A stretch of 64,000 nucleotides of DNA from Bacteroidota bacterium (GTDB lineage: Bacteria; Bacteroidota; Bacteroidia; AKYH767-A; 2013-40CM-41-45), in the NCBI GenBank assembly GCA_004295015.1, contig SHNE01000044.1, positions 190,246 through 254,245 on the forward strand. The letters are read 5' to 3'. Below are positions 44,494 through 53,848 of this stretch, piece by piece (within the stretch, counting starts at the first letter, position 1; every line of letters begins with the position of its first letter). A model generated the notes under the pieces. It was given only the letters and a program-made list of their open reading frames with translations. It ran no database searches and was not told the origin of the DNA. Both the position numbers and the translations under genes were made by a program.

Positions 44494-45207
44494 ATGTTGA
44501 AGCAGTATACATATTTGTTGATTGATCTATTGGCCATCTCTGTGCCTTTTATCTTTTCCTTTCATCCAAAGATTCAATTTCACAAAGTTTGGAAATCATT
44601 TTTTCCTTCCGTTATAATTTCAGGAATCATTTTTCTTATGGGCGATGCCTTGTATACCCACCTGGGAGTATGGGGATTTAATCCGGATTACCTGACAGGT
44701 ATTCAAGTAGGAAATTTACCATTGGAGGAAGTACTCTTCTTTTTTTGTATTCCTTATGCCTGTGTTTTCAGTTATCATTGTTTTGATCGTCTCGTTGATT
44801 TTAAAAAGTATGAACAAATTAAAAAATGGTTGGGCCCGGGAATTATCGCGTTTTCAGCTGTACTATCAGTAATTTACTATGACCGGCTCTATACTTTTGC
44901 TGCTTGTGCGGGCTTGGTACTCATGCTGATTATGGTACAGTATTGGTTTAAGGTAAAATGGTTGAGCAAATTTTTTATAGTCTATGCTTTTTTGTTAATT
45001 CCCTTTTTGATGGTCAATGGCCTTTTAACAGGAACCGGCCTGGCAGAACCAATTGTTTGGTATGATGACAATGAGAATATGGGATTAAGAATACTGAGCA
45101 TTCCTTTTGAGGATTTGTTTTACGGTATGTCTATGATTTTAATGAATGTTTTTGGTTTTGAGATATTAAATGCCCGAAATCCGGTCAGCCTCAGTAAGGT
45201 GGCATGA
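44494..45207 (+). CDS. crtY: Lycopene beta-cyclase, CrtYcd fused type
   Basis: A 237-residue membrane protein with about six or seven hydrophobic segments. It has two homologous halves, the fused form of the heterodimeric CrtYc/CrtYd cyclase. Each half has the acidic catalytic motif: LPLEEVLFF in the first and IPFEDLFYG in the second. It closes both ends of lycopene to beta rings, giving beta-carotene for CrtZ. It is the last gene of the crt operon. No ketolase (crtW) or glycosyltransferase follows, so zeaxanthin is the predicted end product of this cluster. Confidence 0.92.
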   Translation: MLKQYTYLLIDLLAISVPFIFSFHPKIQFHKVWKSFFPSVIISGIIFLMGDALYTHLGVWGFNPDYLTGIQVGNLPLEEVLFFFCIPYACVFSYHCFDRLVDFKKYEQIKKWLGPGIIAFSAVLSVIYYDRLYTFAACAGLVLMLIMVQYWFKVKWLSKFFIVYAFLLIPFLMVNGLLTGTGLAEPIVWYDDNENMGLRILSIPFEDLFYGMSMILMNVFGFEILNARNPVSLSKVA

Positions 45208-45279
45208 ACGGATTTGGACAATAATTTGAATCTTCCGGTAAAGCTATATTGCTTTGGTAGATCATGCCTGCGCTTTTTG

Positions 45280-45287
45280 TACCTTTG
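45280..45287 (+). promoter_or_regulatory. -7 box of sucA
   Basis: TACCTTTG, a full TAnnTTTG match, 27 bases before the ATG. The nearest TTTG (45253-45256) is 23 bases upstream, longer than ideal. Confidence 0.55.
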
Positions 45288-45314
45288 ACCGGTTAAAAGC
45301 AGGTAAGAGCAAAC

Positions 45315-48059
45315 ATGGATAAGTTTTCATTTTTAGGTAATGCTTCTGTAGCTCAGGTGGATGCATTGTATCAGCAGTTTTTGCAAGACCCTGATTCGGT
45401 AGAATCCAGCTGGAAGTCATTTTTTAGTGGCTTTGAATTCGCACGGACCAATTACGATCAGGATGTTGGCGTTCAAACAGGATCTGATGTGCCGGAGGCA
45501 TTCAGGAAGGAATTCAATGTGATCAATTTGATTAATGGTTATCGAACAAGAGGACATCTTTTTACCGATACTAATCCGGTTCGTGATAGAAGGAAGTATT
45601 CTCCGACCCTTGAACTAAAGAATTTTGATCTGAGTGAAAATGACTTAGGTTCGGTATTCAAGGCGGGATCTATAATCGGAATAGGACCTGCGAAATTATC
45701 GGCTATCATTGAGCATCTTGAACAAACCTATTGTGCTTCCATTGGAGCCGAGTATAAATACATCCGGAATCCTGAAGTGGTTAACTGGCTCGAACAGAGA
45801 ATGGAGGGAAGTAGGAATACAGCTAATTTTTCGATTGAGAAAAAAAGACGTATTCTAAGTAAGCTTAATGAAGCAGTGGCTTTTGAGAATTTCCTGCATA
45901 CAAAATTTGTTGGACAAAAGAGATTTTCACTAGAAGGATGTGAGACTTTAATTCCTGCTCTGGACGCAGTCATAGAGAGCGGAGCAGAGCAGGGTATTAA
46001 GGAATTCGTGATTGGGATGGCTCATAGAGGAAGGCTAAATGTGCTGGCTAATATCATGGGAAAAACCTATGAAGAGATTTTTGAAGAGTTTGAAGGACTG
46101 GAACATTCCGGAATTGAATATGCGGGTGATGTAAAGTATCACCTTGGTTTTTCCAGTGATGTGGATACCTTGAGTGGAAAGAAAATTCACCTCAGTGTTG
46201 CACCAAATCCATCGCACCTTGAGGCGGTGGATCCTGTTGTACAGGGTATCGTACGCTCCAAGATTGATAATACCAAGGATGGAACGGAAGATATGATTGC
46301 ACCGATTCTTATTCACGGAGATGCAGCAATTGCAGCTCAAGGTGTCGTGTATGAAGTTATACAGATGTCGCTTTTGAAGGGATATAGAACCGGTGGTACT
46401 ATACACTTGGTTACCAATAATCAAATCGGATTCACAACTAATTATATTGACGGAAGATCGAGTACTTATTGCACGGATGTGGCTAAGGTAACTTTATCGC
46501 CGGTTTTTCATGTGAATGCTGACGACGTTGAAGCCTTGGTTTATACGATTGAATTAGCAATGGAATTTCGGCAGAAATTTCATCGTGATGTTTTCATCGA
46601 TATACTTGGTTATAGAAAATATGGACATAATGAGGGGGATGAACCACGTTTTACGCAGCCATTACTGTATAAAGCAATAGCCGAACATCCGAACCCTCGT
46701 GAAGTGTACAATGAAAAACTCCTGGCACAGGGTCAGGTAGAGGCGGATCTTGCACGCGAGATGGAAAAATCTTTCAAAGCATTACTCCAGAAAAGTCTGG
46801 ATACCGCCAAGCAAGCTAAAAAAATTCCATATACCGACAGACTCGAAGGAAGCTGGAAAGGTTTACGCAGAGCAAGTGACAAGGATTTTGCCGCTTCACC
46901 TCAGACCGGTGTGGATTTAAAGACGCTGCGTGAAATTGGTACTAAGATTAGTTCTCTTCCGACCGATAAAAACTTCTTTAGTAAGAGTAAGAGACTTTTT
47001 GAAGAACGACTCAAGAATGTAAAGGAAGGTAAGGCGGATTGGGCCATGGCGGAATTACTTGCTTATGGTTCACTGTTGAAAGAAGGATTTCCTGTCCGAT
47101 TCAGTGGTCAGGATGTAGAGCGCGGTACATTCTCACATCGGCATGCTGTAGTGCGTGTTGAAGATTCAGAAGAACAGTATACACCTTTGAATCACATTGA
47201 TAATTTGCAGGCTCCCTTTCAGATCTACAATTCACTGCTGTCGGAATATGCTGTGCTTGGATTTGAATATGGCTATGCGATGACAGCTCCGAATTCACTT
47301 CTGATCTGGGAAGCTCAGTTTGGAGATTTCATGAATGGCGCTCAAATCATCATTGATCAGTACCTGAGCAGTGCAGAAGATAAGTGGAACCGGATGAACG
47401 GACTGGTGATGTTGTTGCCACACGGTTACGAAGGTCAGGGTGCCGAACATTCGAGTGCGAGGATAGAACGATTTTTAAATTTATGCGGACAACTGAACAT
47501 GCAGGTGGTGAACTGTACCACGCCGGCAAACTTCTTCCATGTTTTACGAAGACAAATGCATCGTCCATTCCGTAAGCCTTTAGTGGTGATGACTCCAAAA
47601 AGTTTATTGCGGCACCCACGTTGTGTTTCAAGCTTTGATGATTTGTCAAGTGGTTCCTTCATGGAAGTGATTGATGATGCAAGCGTAACTGCTGCTAAGG
47701 TGAATAAAGTAGTTGTTTGTAGCGGTAAAGTTTATTACGAACTGCTTGAGCAAAAAGAAAGGGATCAGAACACAGATGTAGCACTTGTTCGATTGGAACA
47801 ATTGTATCCTTATCCAGCTGAACAATTATCAGCACTGAAAGCAAAATATAAAAATGCATCCGGGTGGATTTGGTTGCAAGAGGAACCTGAAAACATGGGA
47901 GCCTGGTCATACATCCTCAGGAAATCAAAAGATATTTCTTTCAAATTAATCTCAAGAGTAGAAAGTGCCAGCACGGCCACCGGTTCACACAAAGCCCATG
48001 ACCGTGAACAAAAAGAATTAATTGAAAAAGTGTTTGAAAGAACACTGGTTAGTAAATGA
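45315..48059 (+). CDS. sucA: 2-oxoglutarate dehydrogenase E1 component
   Basis: A 914-residue thiamine-diphosphate enzyme that decarboxylates 2-oxoglutarate and loads succinyl onto the lipoyl group of E2 in the TCA cycle. Seen are the N-terminal YQQFLQDPDSVESSWKSFF arm, EFVIGMAHRGRLNVLANIMGK, HGDAAIAAQGVVYE, TNNQIGFTT, YRKYGHNEGDEPRFTQP (thiamine and 2-oxoglutarate sites), and the C-terminal transketolase domain with LPHGYEGQGAEHSSARIERFL. Length is normal. sucB follows after 264 bases that carry an inverted-repeat element. No lpd is near. Confidence 0.96.
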   Translation: MDKFSFLGNASVAQVDALYQQFLQDPDSVESSWKSFFSGFEFARTNYDQDVGVQTGSDVPEAFRKEFNVINLINGYRTRGHLFTDTNPVRDRRKYSPTLELKNFDLSENDLGSVFKAGSIIGIGPAKLSAIIEHLEQTYCASIGAEYKYIRNPEVVNWLEQRMEGSRNTANFSIEKKRRILSKLNEAVAFENFLHTKFVGQKRFSLEGCETLIPALDAVIESGAEQGIKEFVIGMAHRGRLNVLANIMGKTYEEIFEEFEGLEHSGIEYAGDVKYHLGFSSDVDTLSGKKIHLSVAPNPSHLEAVDPVVQGIVRSKIDNTKDGTEDMIAPILIHGDAAIAAQGVVYEVIQMSLLKGYRTGGTIHLVTNNQIGFTTNYIDGRSSTYCTDVAKVTLSPVFHVNADDVEALVYTIELAMEFRQKFHRDVFIDILGYRKYGHNEGDEPRFTQPLLYKAIAEHPNPREVYNEKLLAQGQVEADLAREMEKSFKALLQKSLDTAKQAKKIPYTDRLEGSWKGLRRASDKDFAASPQTGVDLKTLREIGTKISSLPTDKNFFSKSKRLFEERLKNVKEGKADWAMAELLAYGSLLKEGFPVRFSGQDVERGTFSHRHAVVRVEDSEEQYTPLNHIDNLQAPFQIYNSLLSEYAVLGFEYGYAMTAPNSLLIWEAQFGDFMNGAQIIIDQYLSSAEDKWNRMNGLVMLLPHGYEGQGAEHSSARIERFLNLCGQLNMQVVNCTTPANFFHVLRRQMHRPFRKPLVVMTPKSLLRHPRCVSSFDDLSSGSFMEVIDDASVTAAKVNKVVVCSGKVYYELLEQKERDQNTDVALVRLEQLYPYPAEQLSALKAKYKNASGWIWLQEEPENMGAWSYILRKSKDISFKLISRVESASTATGSHKAHDREQKELIEKVFERTLVSK

Positions 48060-48130
48060 TAAAATTAGAGGGAGAGCTTTACTCAAAAGTTTTGCCATTA
48101 AAATGTATTATGAGTAATCAACAAAGGTAA

Positions 48131-48258
48131 AATTTGCCACGAATACGAATTTTCTTGCTTTTAATCCATGCATTGCTAATAAATATTGGACAGAAGTCAT
48201 GGTTTTAGTCAGAATGAAGGAATTGTATCAGATTTTATTCTTGCATTCGTAGCAAACT
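48131..48258. repeat. Small inverted-repeat element between sucA and sucB
   Basis: The arms are 17 bases at 48131-48147 and 48242-48258, matching as inverted repeats at 13 of 17 positions. The left arm reads TTTGCCACGAATAC and the right arm, reversed, reads TTTGCTACGAATGC. They enclose about 94 A/T-rich bases with no ORF. The word GCCACGAAT recurs at 63801. The layout suggests a small non-coding repeat (MITE- or REP-like), or a decayed transcription attenuator. Confidence 0.4.
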
Positions 48259-48323
48259 ATTAAAGTAATAATTTCGGAATAATTAATTGTCATAGATAAA
48301 ACTCAATACCAAAGCATTGCACC

Positions 48324-49577
48324 ATGTCAATAATTGAAATGAAAATTCCTTCTCCGGGAGAATCTATCACAGAAGTTCAAATCGCACGATGGATTAAAAA
48401 AGACGGAGATTATGTTGAGAAGGATGAAGAGATTTGTGAAATTGATTCTGACAAAGCAACCTTAACACTCAATGCAGAGGCTGATGGTGCTTTAAAGATT
48501 CTAGTGAAAGAAGGGGAGACCATCCCTGTAGGCACACTGGTTTGTTCTATTGATACTTCCGTAAAAAAGCCTGCCGGTGAAGTGAAGCAACCCGCCGGAG
48601 AGGCGAAGAACGCAGAAGCGAAACCTGAAAAGAAAGCAGAGCCGGTAAAAGCTGACAAAGCAAAATCCAATAGTGAATCATATGCAACAGGGGTTCCGTC
48701 GGTTGCCGCTGCCAAGATGATGAGAGAACAAGGAGTTACAGCAAAGCAGGTAAGTCCTTCCGGAAAGGACGGACGCATCACTAAAGCCGATGTGTTGAAT
48801 GCTTCAGCTAAGTCTATGGGAGTATCGCAGAATTCATGGGGTGGAACACGCGAGCTTAGAAGAGAAAAAATGTCTATGCTTCGCAAGAAAGTTGCAGAGC
48901 GATTGGTAGCTGTGAAACAGGAGACGGCAATGTTAACCACCTTTAATGAGGTTGACATGAGTGCCATCATGCAAATTCGTAAACAGTATAAAGATTCGTT
49001 CAAAGAAACTCATGGAGTTGGATTGGGTTTCATGTCATTTTTCACAAAAGCCGTATGTGAAGCACTTCATGCTTTTCCGGCTGTTAATGCGCAGATTGAC
49101 GGACAGGAAATTATATACCATGATTATTGTGATATCGCCATAGCAGTAAGTGCTCCAAAAGGACTGATGGTTCCTGTGATGCGTAATGCAGAGTCGATGA
49201 GTCTTGCAGAAATCGAAGCATCCGTTATTGAACTCGCAACTAAAGCGCGTGATGGTAAGTTGACAATCGAAGAAATGACCGGAGGGACTTTTACAATTAC
49301 CAATGGCGGAGTTTTTGGATCGATGTTATCTACCCCCATCATTAATCCCCCGCAAAGTGCAATTCTTGGCATGCATAATATAGTAGAGCGCCCTGTTGCT
49401 ATTAATGGCGAAGTAAAAATTCGTCCGATCATGTACATTGCTTTATCGTATGATCATCGGATTATTGATGGTAAAGAATCTGTTGGCTTCCTCGTAAGAG
49501 TGAAGCAAATGCTGGAAGAGCCTATAAAGATGATGTTTTCAGGAAATGATCCGGTGAAAGTGATGCTGGGATTGTAA
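48324..49577 (+). CDS. sucB: Dihydrolipoyllysine-residue succinyltransferase (E2 of 2-oxoglutarate dehydrogenase)
   Basis: A 417-residue acyltransferase core. Residues 1-77 are a lipoyl domain with the lipoylated Lys44 in [12 protein letters not shown] Lys/Ala/Glu/Pro-rich linker follows ([20 protein letters not shown]). An E3-binding domain lies at about 122-157 ([15 protein letters not shown]...GRITKADVL). The catalytic domain runs to the end with [18 protein letters not shown], including the active-site His and Asp. It transfers succinyl to CoA. It pairs with sucA upstream. Confidence 0.95.
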   Translation: MSIIEMKIPSPGESITEVQIARWIKKDGDYVEKDEEICEIDSDKATLTLNAEADGALKILVKEGETIPVGTLVCSIDTSVKKPAGEVKQPAGEAKNAEAKPEKKAEPVKADKAKSNSESYATGVPSVAAAKMMREQGVTAKQVSPSGKDGRITKADVLNASAKSMGVSQNSWGGTRELRREKMSMLRKKVAERLVAVKQETAMLTTFNEVDMSAIMQIRKQYKDSFKETHGVGLGFMSFFTKAVCEALHAFPAVNAQIDGQEIIYHDYCDIAIAVSAPKGLMVPVMRNAESMSLAEIEASVIELATKARDGKLTIEEMTGGTFTITNGGVFGSMLSTPIINPPQSAILGMHNIVERPVAINGEVKIRPIMYIALSYDHRIIDGKESVGFLVRVKQMLEEPIKMMFSGNDPVKVMLGL

Positions 49578-49610
49578 ATTCATCTTGCTTGTTTATTCCG
49601 GATAAATAAT

Positions 49611-50159
49611 TTGATCTTGGAAAATAAACTAACCCGGCTTTTTGTTGCCTTCCCTATCCCGGCTGACATCACTGCGGAGTATTCAGCTTACATAACTCGA
49701 TTCAAAGAAATCTCAGGCCTTCGCTGGACTAAAGCACGGAATCTACATTTGACTTTATTCTTTATTGGAGAAGTGGAGGACAGGAATATTGTTCATGTTA
49801 TAAATGAACTAAAAGCTTTCCGGAATACCCTGAAGTCCTTCACTTTAGTCTTTGAAAAAATAACATTTCGGGGGAAAGCTCACAATCCCGGAATGATATG
49901 GGCTCAATTCGAAAAGTGCGAAGCATTCAGTGAAGTTTCTTCTCAGCTCTTTTCAATAGTTTCAAAATACATGACGATTGTACCCCGGCATCTTGACCCC
50001 ATTCCTCATATTACACTTGCACGTCTTAAAAAAGGATCCGAACTAAATTTGATAAAGACTGATGAATTTCCTATGCCAAAGGAAATGCTGGTTGATAAGA
50101 TGGAGCTTTGGAAAACGGTACACACACCTGACGGAGTGTTGTATGAAAAATTAGCCTAA
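49611..50159 (+). CDS. thpR: RNA 2',3'-cyclic phosphodiesterase (2'-5' ligase family)
   Basis: A 182-residue two-H phosphoesterase. The paired HxT/S motifs are HLTL at about residue 46 and HITL at about 134, each followed by hydrophobic residues, as in ThpR/LigT. The FVAFPIP start, GLRWTKARNLHLTL and GMIWAQ segments agree. It opens RNA 2',3'-cyclic phosphates, possibly on tRNA ends. No ATG is available early: the start is a TTG at 49611, or a second TTG two codons later. It is 33 bases after sucB. Confidence 0.88.
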   Translation: MILENKLTRLFVAFPIPADITAEYSAYITRFKEISGLRWTKARNLHLTLFFIGEVEDRNIVHVINELKAFRNTLKSFTLVFEKITFRGKAHNPGMIWAQFEKCEAFSEVSSQLFSIVSKYMTIVPRHLDPIPHITLARLKKGSELNLIKTDEFPMPKEMLVDKMELWKTVHTPDGVLYEKLA

Positions 50160-50186
50160 AGAAAAATATTAGATTTTATAAATGAA

Positions 50187-50777
50187 TCAATCAGCCACAG
50201 CAACAACTTCTGTCACTTCAGGGATAAGTTGTTTAAGCAGATTTTCAATTCCTGATTTTAAGGTGAGCGTAGAAGATGGACAACCACTGCACGACCCTTT
50301 CATGACAACTGTTACGACACCTTCTTCAAAAGATTTAAAGTGAATGGCCCCACCGTCTTGTTCAACGGCAGGTTTTACATATTCATCAAGTGTTTCAATG
50401 ATTTTACTTTCGAGTGCTGATGATGTTTTAGTCCTTTCTATTCTTGCATCTGCAACTTGTTCTGTGGGTCCTGTAAAGACAGGTTCATCATTTTGAAAAT
50501 AATTTTTTATGTATTCACGGAGGATCGGAATCAATTCATACCAATCAACATCTGAATTTTTTGTGAGTGTGATAAAGTTTGCAGTGATAAATACACTGCT
50601 AATCCCTGAAAAGCCAAAGAGTTGTTTTGCCAGTGGGGAATTTCCTGTTTGGCCCGGATTGGTATATTCTACACTCCCTTCCTGAAGTATATAGTTATTT
50701 AGCACAAATTTCATGGAAGCCGGATTAGGCGTGGCTTCTGCATATACGGTAACCAATTTCATTTTTTCGGTATTCAT
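50187..50777 (-). CDS. NifU/Nfu-type iron-sulfur cluster carrier
   Basis: A 196-residue protein from the ATG at 50777; the in-frame TTG upstream lies in the promoter box. The N-terminal Nfu_N domain (EATPNPASMKFVLNN...LFGFSGISSVFITANFITLTK) occupies about residues 8-95. The C-terminal NifU domain at about 120-195 has the CSGCPSSTLTLKSGIE stretch, whose Cys-x-x-Cys binds the cluster. It delivers Fe-S clusters to client proteins. The downstream neighbour thpR is convergent and nadB is divergent. Confidence 0.92.
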   Translation of the reverse strand: MNTEKMKLVTVYAEATPNPASMKFVLNNYILQEGSVEYTNPGQTGNSPLAKQLFGFSGISSVFITANFITLTKNSDVDWYELIPILREYIKNYFQNDEPVFTGPTEQVADARIERTKTSSALESKIIETLDEYVKPAVEQDGGAIHFKSFEEGVVTVVMKGSCSGCPSSTLTLKSGIENLLKQLIPEVTEVVAVAD

Positions 50778-50783
50778 TTGATG

Positions 50784-50791
50784 CAAAGGTA
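50784..50791 (-). promoter_or_regulatory. -7 box of the Nfu gene
   Basis: TACCTTTG on the minus strand ends six bases before the ATG at 50777, so the leader would be only a few bases long. No -33 element is clear. Confidence 0.5.
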
Positions 50792-50887
50792 AGTAATTTT
50801 CAAATGGTTTGATTTAAAGGGTAGATTCTGAGAATTTATACTAATGGAATTCGTGGATTTGAGGGATTAAGCTTTAATTTGCAGTAT

Positions 50888-52480
50888 ATGAAGCAAGAAA
50901 CAGATTTCCTTGTAATTGGGAGCGGCATTGCAGGCTTGACTTTCGCATTGAAGGTTGCCGATCATGGTAAAGTGACGGTTATTACGAAGGCTAATGAGGA
51001 GGAATCAAATACTAAATACGCACAGGGCGGGATTGCCGGTGTTTTACATGGACCGGATACTTTCGAGAAGCACATCCGTGATACCCTTGAATGTGGCGCC
51101 GGATTGTGCGACGAGAAAGTTGTGCGTATGGTTGTTACCGAGGGAGCTGAGCGCATCAGGGAAATAATAGAGTGGGGTACGAGGTTTGACAAGACGGAAG
51201 CAGGCGAGTATGATCTTGCCCATGAAGGCGGACATAGTGAGCATCGTGTCTTGCATTATAAAGATTCAACCGGCAATGAAATTGAAAGAGCATTATTGCA
51301 GCAGATTCATTCACATCCGAACATCACTGTCTACACTCATTTTTTTGCTATTGATCTAATTACACAGCATCATCTTGGTCAGGAAATAAAGAGAGGCACG
51401 CCCGATATAGAGTGTTATGGTGCCTATGTATTGGATAAAAAAAGTTCAGAGATAATAACTATTCTCTCCAAGCTTACGCTTTTAGCAAGCGGTGGCGCAG
51501 GCCAGGTTTATAAAGCAACAACGAATCCTGCCATAGCAACAGGAGATGGAATGGCGATGGCATACAGGGCAAAAGCAACCTTGCGGGACATGGAGTTTAT
51601 CCAGTTTCATCCTACGGCTTTGTACAATCCGGCTGATCATCCATCATTCCTTATCTCCGAAGCAGTAAGAGGCGAAGGTGCAATACTGAAAACCAAAGAC
51701 GGTAAAGAGTTTATGGATCGCTACGATTCCCGTGCATCACTCGCTCCCCGTGATATCGTCGCAAGAGCGATTGATCAGGAAATGAAAGTCAGGGGCGATG
51801 ATTTTGTTTTGTTAGACTGCCGACATATCTCTCCGGAAAAATTCAAAGAGCATTTCCCGACTATCTATTCAAAATGTCTGTCAGTCGGAATTGATATAAG
51901 CAAGCAGATGATTCCTGTAGTACCTGCTGCACATTATATATGTGGAGGAATTGCTGTAGATGAGTGGGCCAGAAGTTCTATTAAAAATTTATATGCTGCA
52001 GGAGAATGCGCTGCAACCGGACTGCATGGCGGAAATCGACTCGCATCAAACTCTTTGTTGGAGGCCTTGGTTTATTCTCATCGGGCATATGTTGATGCTA
52101 TCACGCAATTCAGGACTGTTGCCATTCAGTCTGAGGTTCCCGATTGGAATTCAGAGGGTACATCTCAACCCAATGAGATGGTATTGATCACACAAAATTT
52201 ACGGGAGTTACAGGAAGTGATGAGTACCTATGTTGGTATTGTTCGCTCTGATCACCGGTTGAAAAGAGCCATGGATCGCCTCAGGATTATCTACGGAGAA
52301 ACGGAAGCTTTGTATGGAAGAACAATACTTTCATCAAAATTATGTGAGCTTAGAAACCTTATCACCATTGCCTATCTTATTGTGAAATTTTCTATGGCCA
52401 GGAAAGAAAGTGTTGGCTTGCATTATTCTACAGATTACCCTCCCATTGATGTGAAAAGTTCCGAACAGCTAAAAGGCTGA
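50888..52480 (+). CDS. nadB: L-aspartate oxidase
   Basis: A 530-residue FAD enzyme that oxidises L-aspartate to iminoaspartate, the first step of de novo NAD synthesis. Start at the ATG at 50888, three codons after an in-frame TTG. Landmarks: LVIGSGIAGLTFALKVA (FAD), SNTKYAQGGIAGVL, HEGGHSEHRVLHYKD, MEFIQFHPTALYNP, SEAVRGEGAIL, the DSRASLAPRDIVARAI stretch and AAGECAATGLHGGNRLASNSLLE. Quinolinate synthase, its partner, is not in the window. Confidence 0.95.
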   Translation: MKQETDFLVIGSGIAGLTFALKVADHGKVTVITKANEEESNTKYAQGGIAGVLHGPDTFEKHIRDTLECGAGLCDEKVVRMVVTEGAERIREIIEWGTRFDKTEAGEYDLAHEGGHSEHRVLHYKDSTGNEIERALLQQIHSHPNITVYTHFFAIDLITQHHLGQEIKRGTPDIECYGAYVLDKKSSEIITILSKLTLLASGGAGQVYKATTNPAIATGDGMAMAYRAKATLRDMEFIQFHPTALYNPADHPSFLISEAVRGEGAILKTKDGKEFMDRYDSRASLAPRDIVARAIDQEMKVRGDDFVLLDCRHISPEKFKEHFPTIYSKCLSVGIDISKQMIPVVPAAHYICGGIAVDEWARSSIKNLYAAGECAATGLHGGNRLASNSLLEALVYSHRAYVDAITQFRTVAIQSEVPDWNSEGTSQPNEMVLITQNLRELQEVMSTYVGIVRSDHRLKRAMDRLRIIYGETEALYGRTILSSKLCELRNLITIAYLIVKFSMARKESVGLHYSTDYPPIDVKSSEQLKG

Positions 52481-52529
52481 GTAATTCTTTTGCCAAATTC
52501 AATCGTCCACCATCGTTTAATTTATAAAG

Positions 52530-53528
52530 TTGGAACCACTATCAAGAGAATCATTAAGAAAAAGAATATTCAGTATTCAAAACCAACCGGAGTTTGAAGA
52601 ATTGGCACTTTCAATCTTCCGGTATCAGTCTGAAGAAAATACTGTTTATAGAAAGTATTTGAATTTTCTTAAGAGAGATTTTCAGTCCATCACTACAATC
52701 GAAGAAATTCCTTTTCTTCCCATTGAATTTTTCAAAACGGAGAAAGTACTTAGTCATTTCACGGATGCTGATTTAATTTTTACGAGCAGCAGCACGACCG
52801 GCTCAGTACCAAGCCGACATTATATTCCGGATCCTGAATTGTATGAGGAGAGTTTCTTTGCAGCATTCGACATATTTTACGGAAAACCTGCAGACTATTG
52901 TATACTGGCCTTATTGCCCTCGTATCTTGAAAGAAAGGGTTCTTCACTCGTATACATGGTCGATAAATTGATCGAAGAATCAAAACATTCAGAAGGGGGT
53001 TTTTATTTGCACAATCATAAGGCCTTGGCTGAAAAGCTTGAAGTCTTAAAACAAGCTAAGCAAAAGACAATGTTGATAGGCGTTACTTTTGCCTTGCTTG
53101 ATTTTGTAGAAAAATTTCCGATGGAATTTCCTGAACTGATTGTGATGGAAACCGGTGGCATGAAAGGTAAGCGGGAAGAACTGATCAGAGAAGAAGTTCA
53201 TTCAATTCTTAAGTCAGGTTTTGCACTGCAGAAAATCCACTCTGAATATGGAATGACGGAATTGTTATCACAGGCATATTCATCAGGTGATGGAATTTTT
53301 TCTTGTCCTCCCTGGATGAAAATTCTTATACGTGAGCCCAATGATCCCTTTTATCTGCTACCGGATGGAAAAAGCGGAGGAATCAATATTATAGATCTCG
53401 CCAATTTAGACTCCTGTTCATTTATTGAAACACAGGATCTGGGAAAAACTCATGAAAAGAGTCTGTTTGAAGTTCTTGGTCGCTTCGATACCAGTGATTT
53501 ACGAGGCTGCAATCTGATGGTACTTTGA
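52530..53528 (+). CDS. LuxE-like acyl-protein synthetase / acyltransferase
   Basis: A 332-residue member of the ANL-related LuxE family. It has FTSSSTTGSVPSRHYIPDPE (nucleotide-binding P-loop-like motif), CILALLPSYLERKGSSLVYMVDKLI, IVMETGGMKGKREELIREE, HSEYGMTELLSQAY (ANL-type YGMTE motif), and the C-terminal LGRFDTSDLRGC. In luminous bacteria LuxE activates fatty acids for the reductase; here there are no lux genes, and the substrate is unknown. The start is TTG at 52530, since no ATG is available upstream or early. It follows nadB by 49 bases. Confidence 0.82.
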   Translation: MEPLSRESLRKRIFSIQNQPEFEELALSIFRYQSEENTVYRKYLNFLKRDFQSITTIEEIPFLPIEFFKTEKVLSHFTDADLIFTSSSTTGSVPSRHYIPDPELYEESFFAAFDIFYGKPADYCILALLPSYLERKGSSLVYMVDKLIEESKHSEGGFYLHNHKALAEKLEVLKQAKQKTMLIGVTFALLDFVEKFPMEFPELIVMETGGMKGKREELIREEVHSILKSGFALQKIHSEYGMTELLSQAYSSGDGIFSCPPWMKILIREPNDPFYLLPDGKSGGINIIDLANLDSCSFIETQDLGKTHEKSLFEVLGRFDTSDLRGCNLMVL

Positions 53529-53599
53529 TAAATTTCGCCGCCAATCTTTCTGAAACATTACGTATTTTGCAGCGCTTTTAAAAGCCTAACGAATCAATC

Positions 53600-53833
53600 A
53601 TGAAAAGTAGACGCAGAATCCTGCTCATTTTTTTAAGTGTTACAACCGGAAGTCTTATTTCACTTTGGATAATGAAAAAGCGAATGGGAACTTTAAGTCC
53701 GAATGATTACATGCAGATAGGATTGAATTTTCTCTTTGCGGCGGCTCTTGTAGTGGGTGTATCCATCTTTTTACAGAAGATGAATGACAAGGATAAGAAG
53801 GATTTGGAAAAAAGAAATCAGGAAAACAAGTAA
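53600..53833 (+). CDS. Small membrane protein of unknown function
   Basis: A 77-residue protein with two hydrophobic segments (RILLIFLSVTTGSLISLWIM and IGLNFLFAAALVVGVSIFL), joined by a short loop. The basic N-terminus (MKSRRR) and very charged C-terminal tail (MNDKDKKDLEKRNQENK) suggest both ends in the cytoplasm. I do not recognise the family. A 12-bp palindrome GCTTTTAAAAGC lies 15 bases upstream (53574-53585). The stop is 15 bases from the convergent tyrS. Confidence 0.65.
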   Translation: MKSRRRILLIFLSVTTGSLISLWIMKKRMGTLSPNDYMQIGLNFLFAAALVVGVSIFLQKMNDKDKKDLEKRNQENK

Positions 53834-53848
53834 TTACCGGTTGCCTTT

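Noticed and set aside
50778..50786. TTG at 50786 as the start of the Nfu gene
   Set aside because: It falls inside the TACCTTTG promoter box. The ATG at 50777 gives the normal Nfu N-terminus.
53574..53585. Palindrome GCTTTTAAAAGC before the small membrane protein gene as an operator
   Set aside because: A single 12-bp A/T-rich palindrome with no second copy or promoter context is likely chance.
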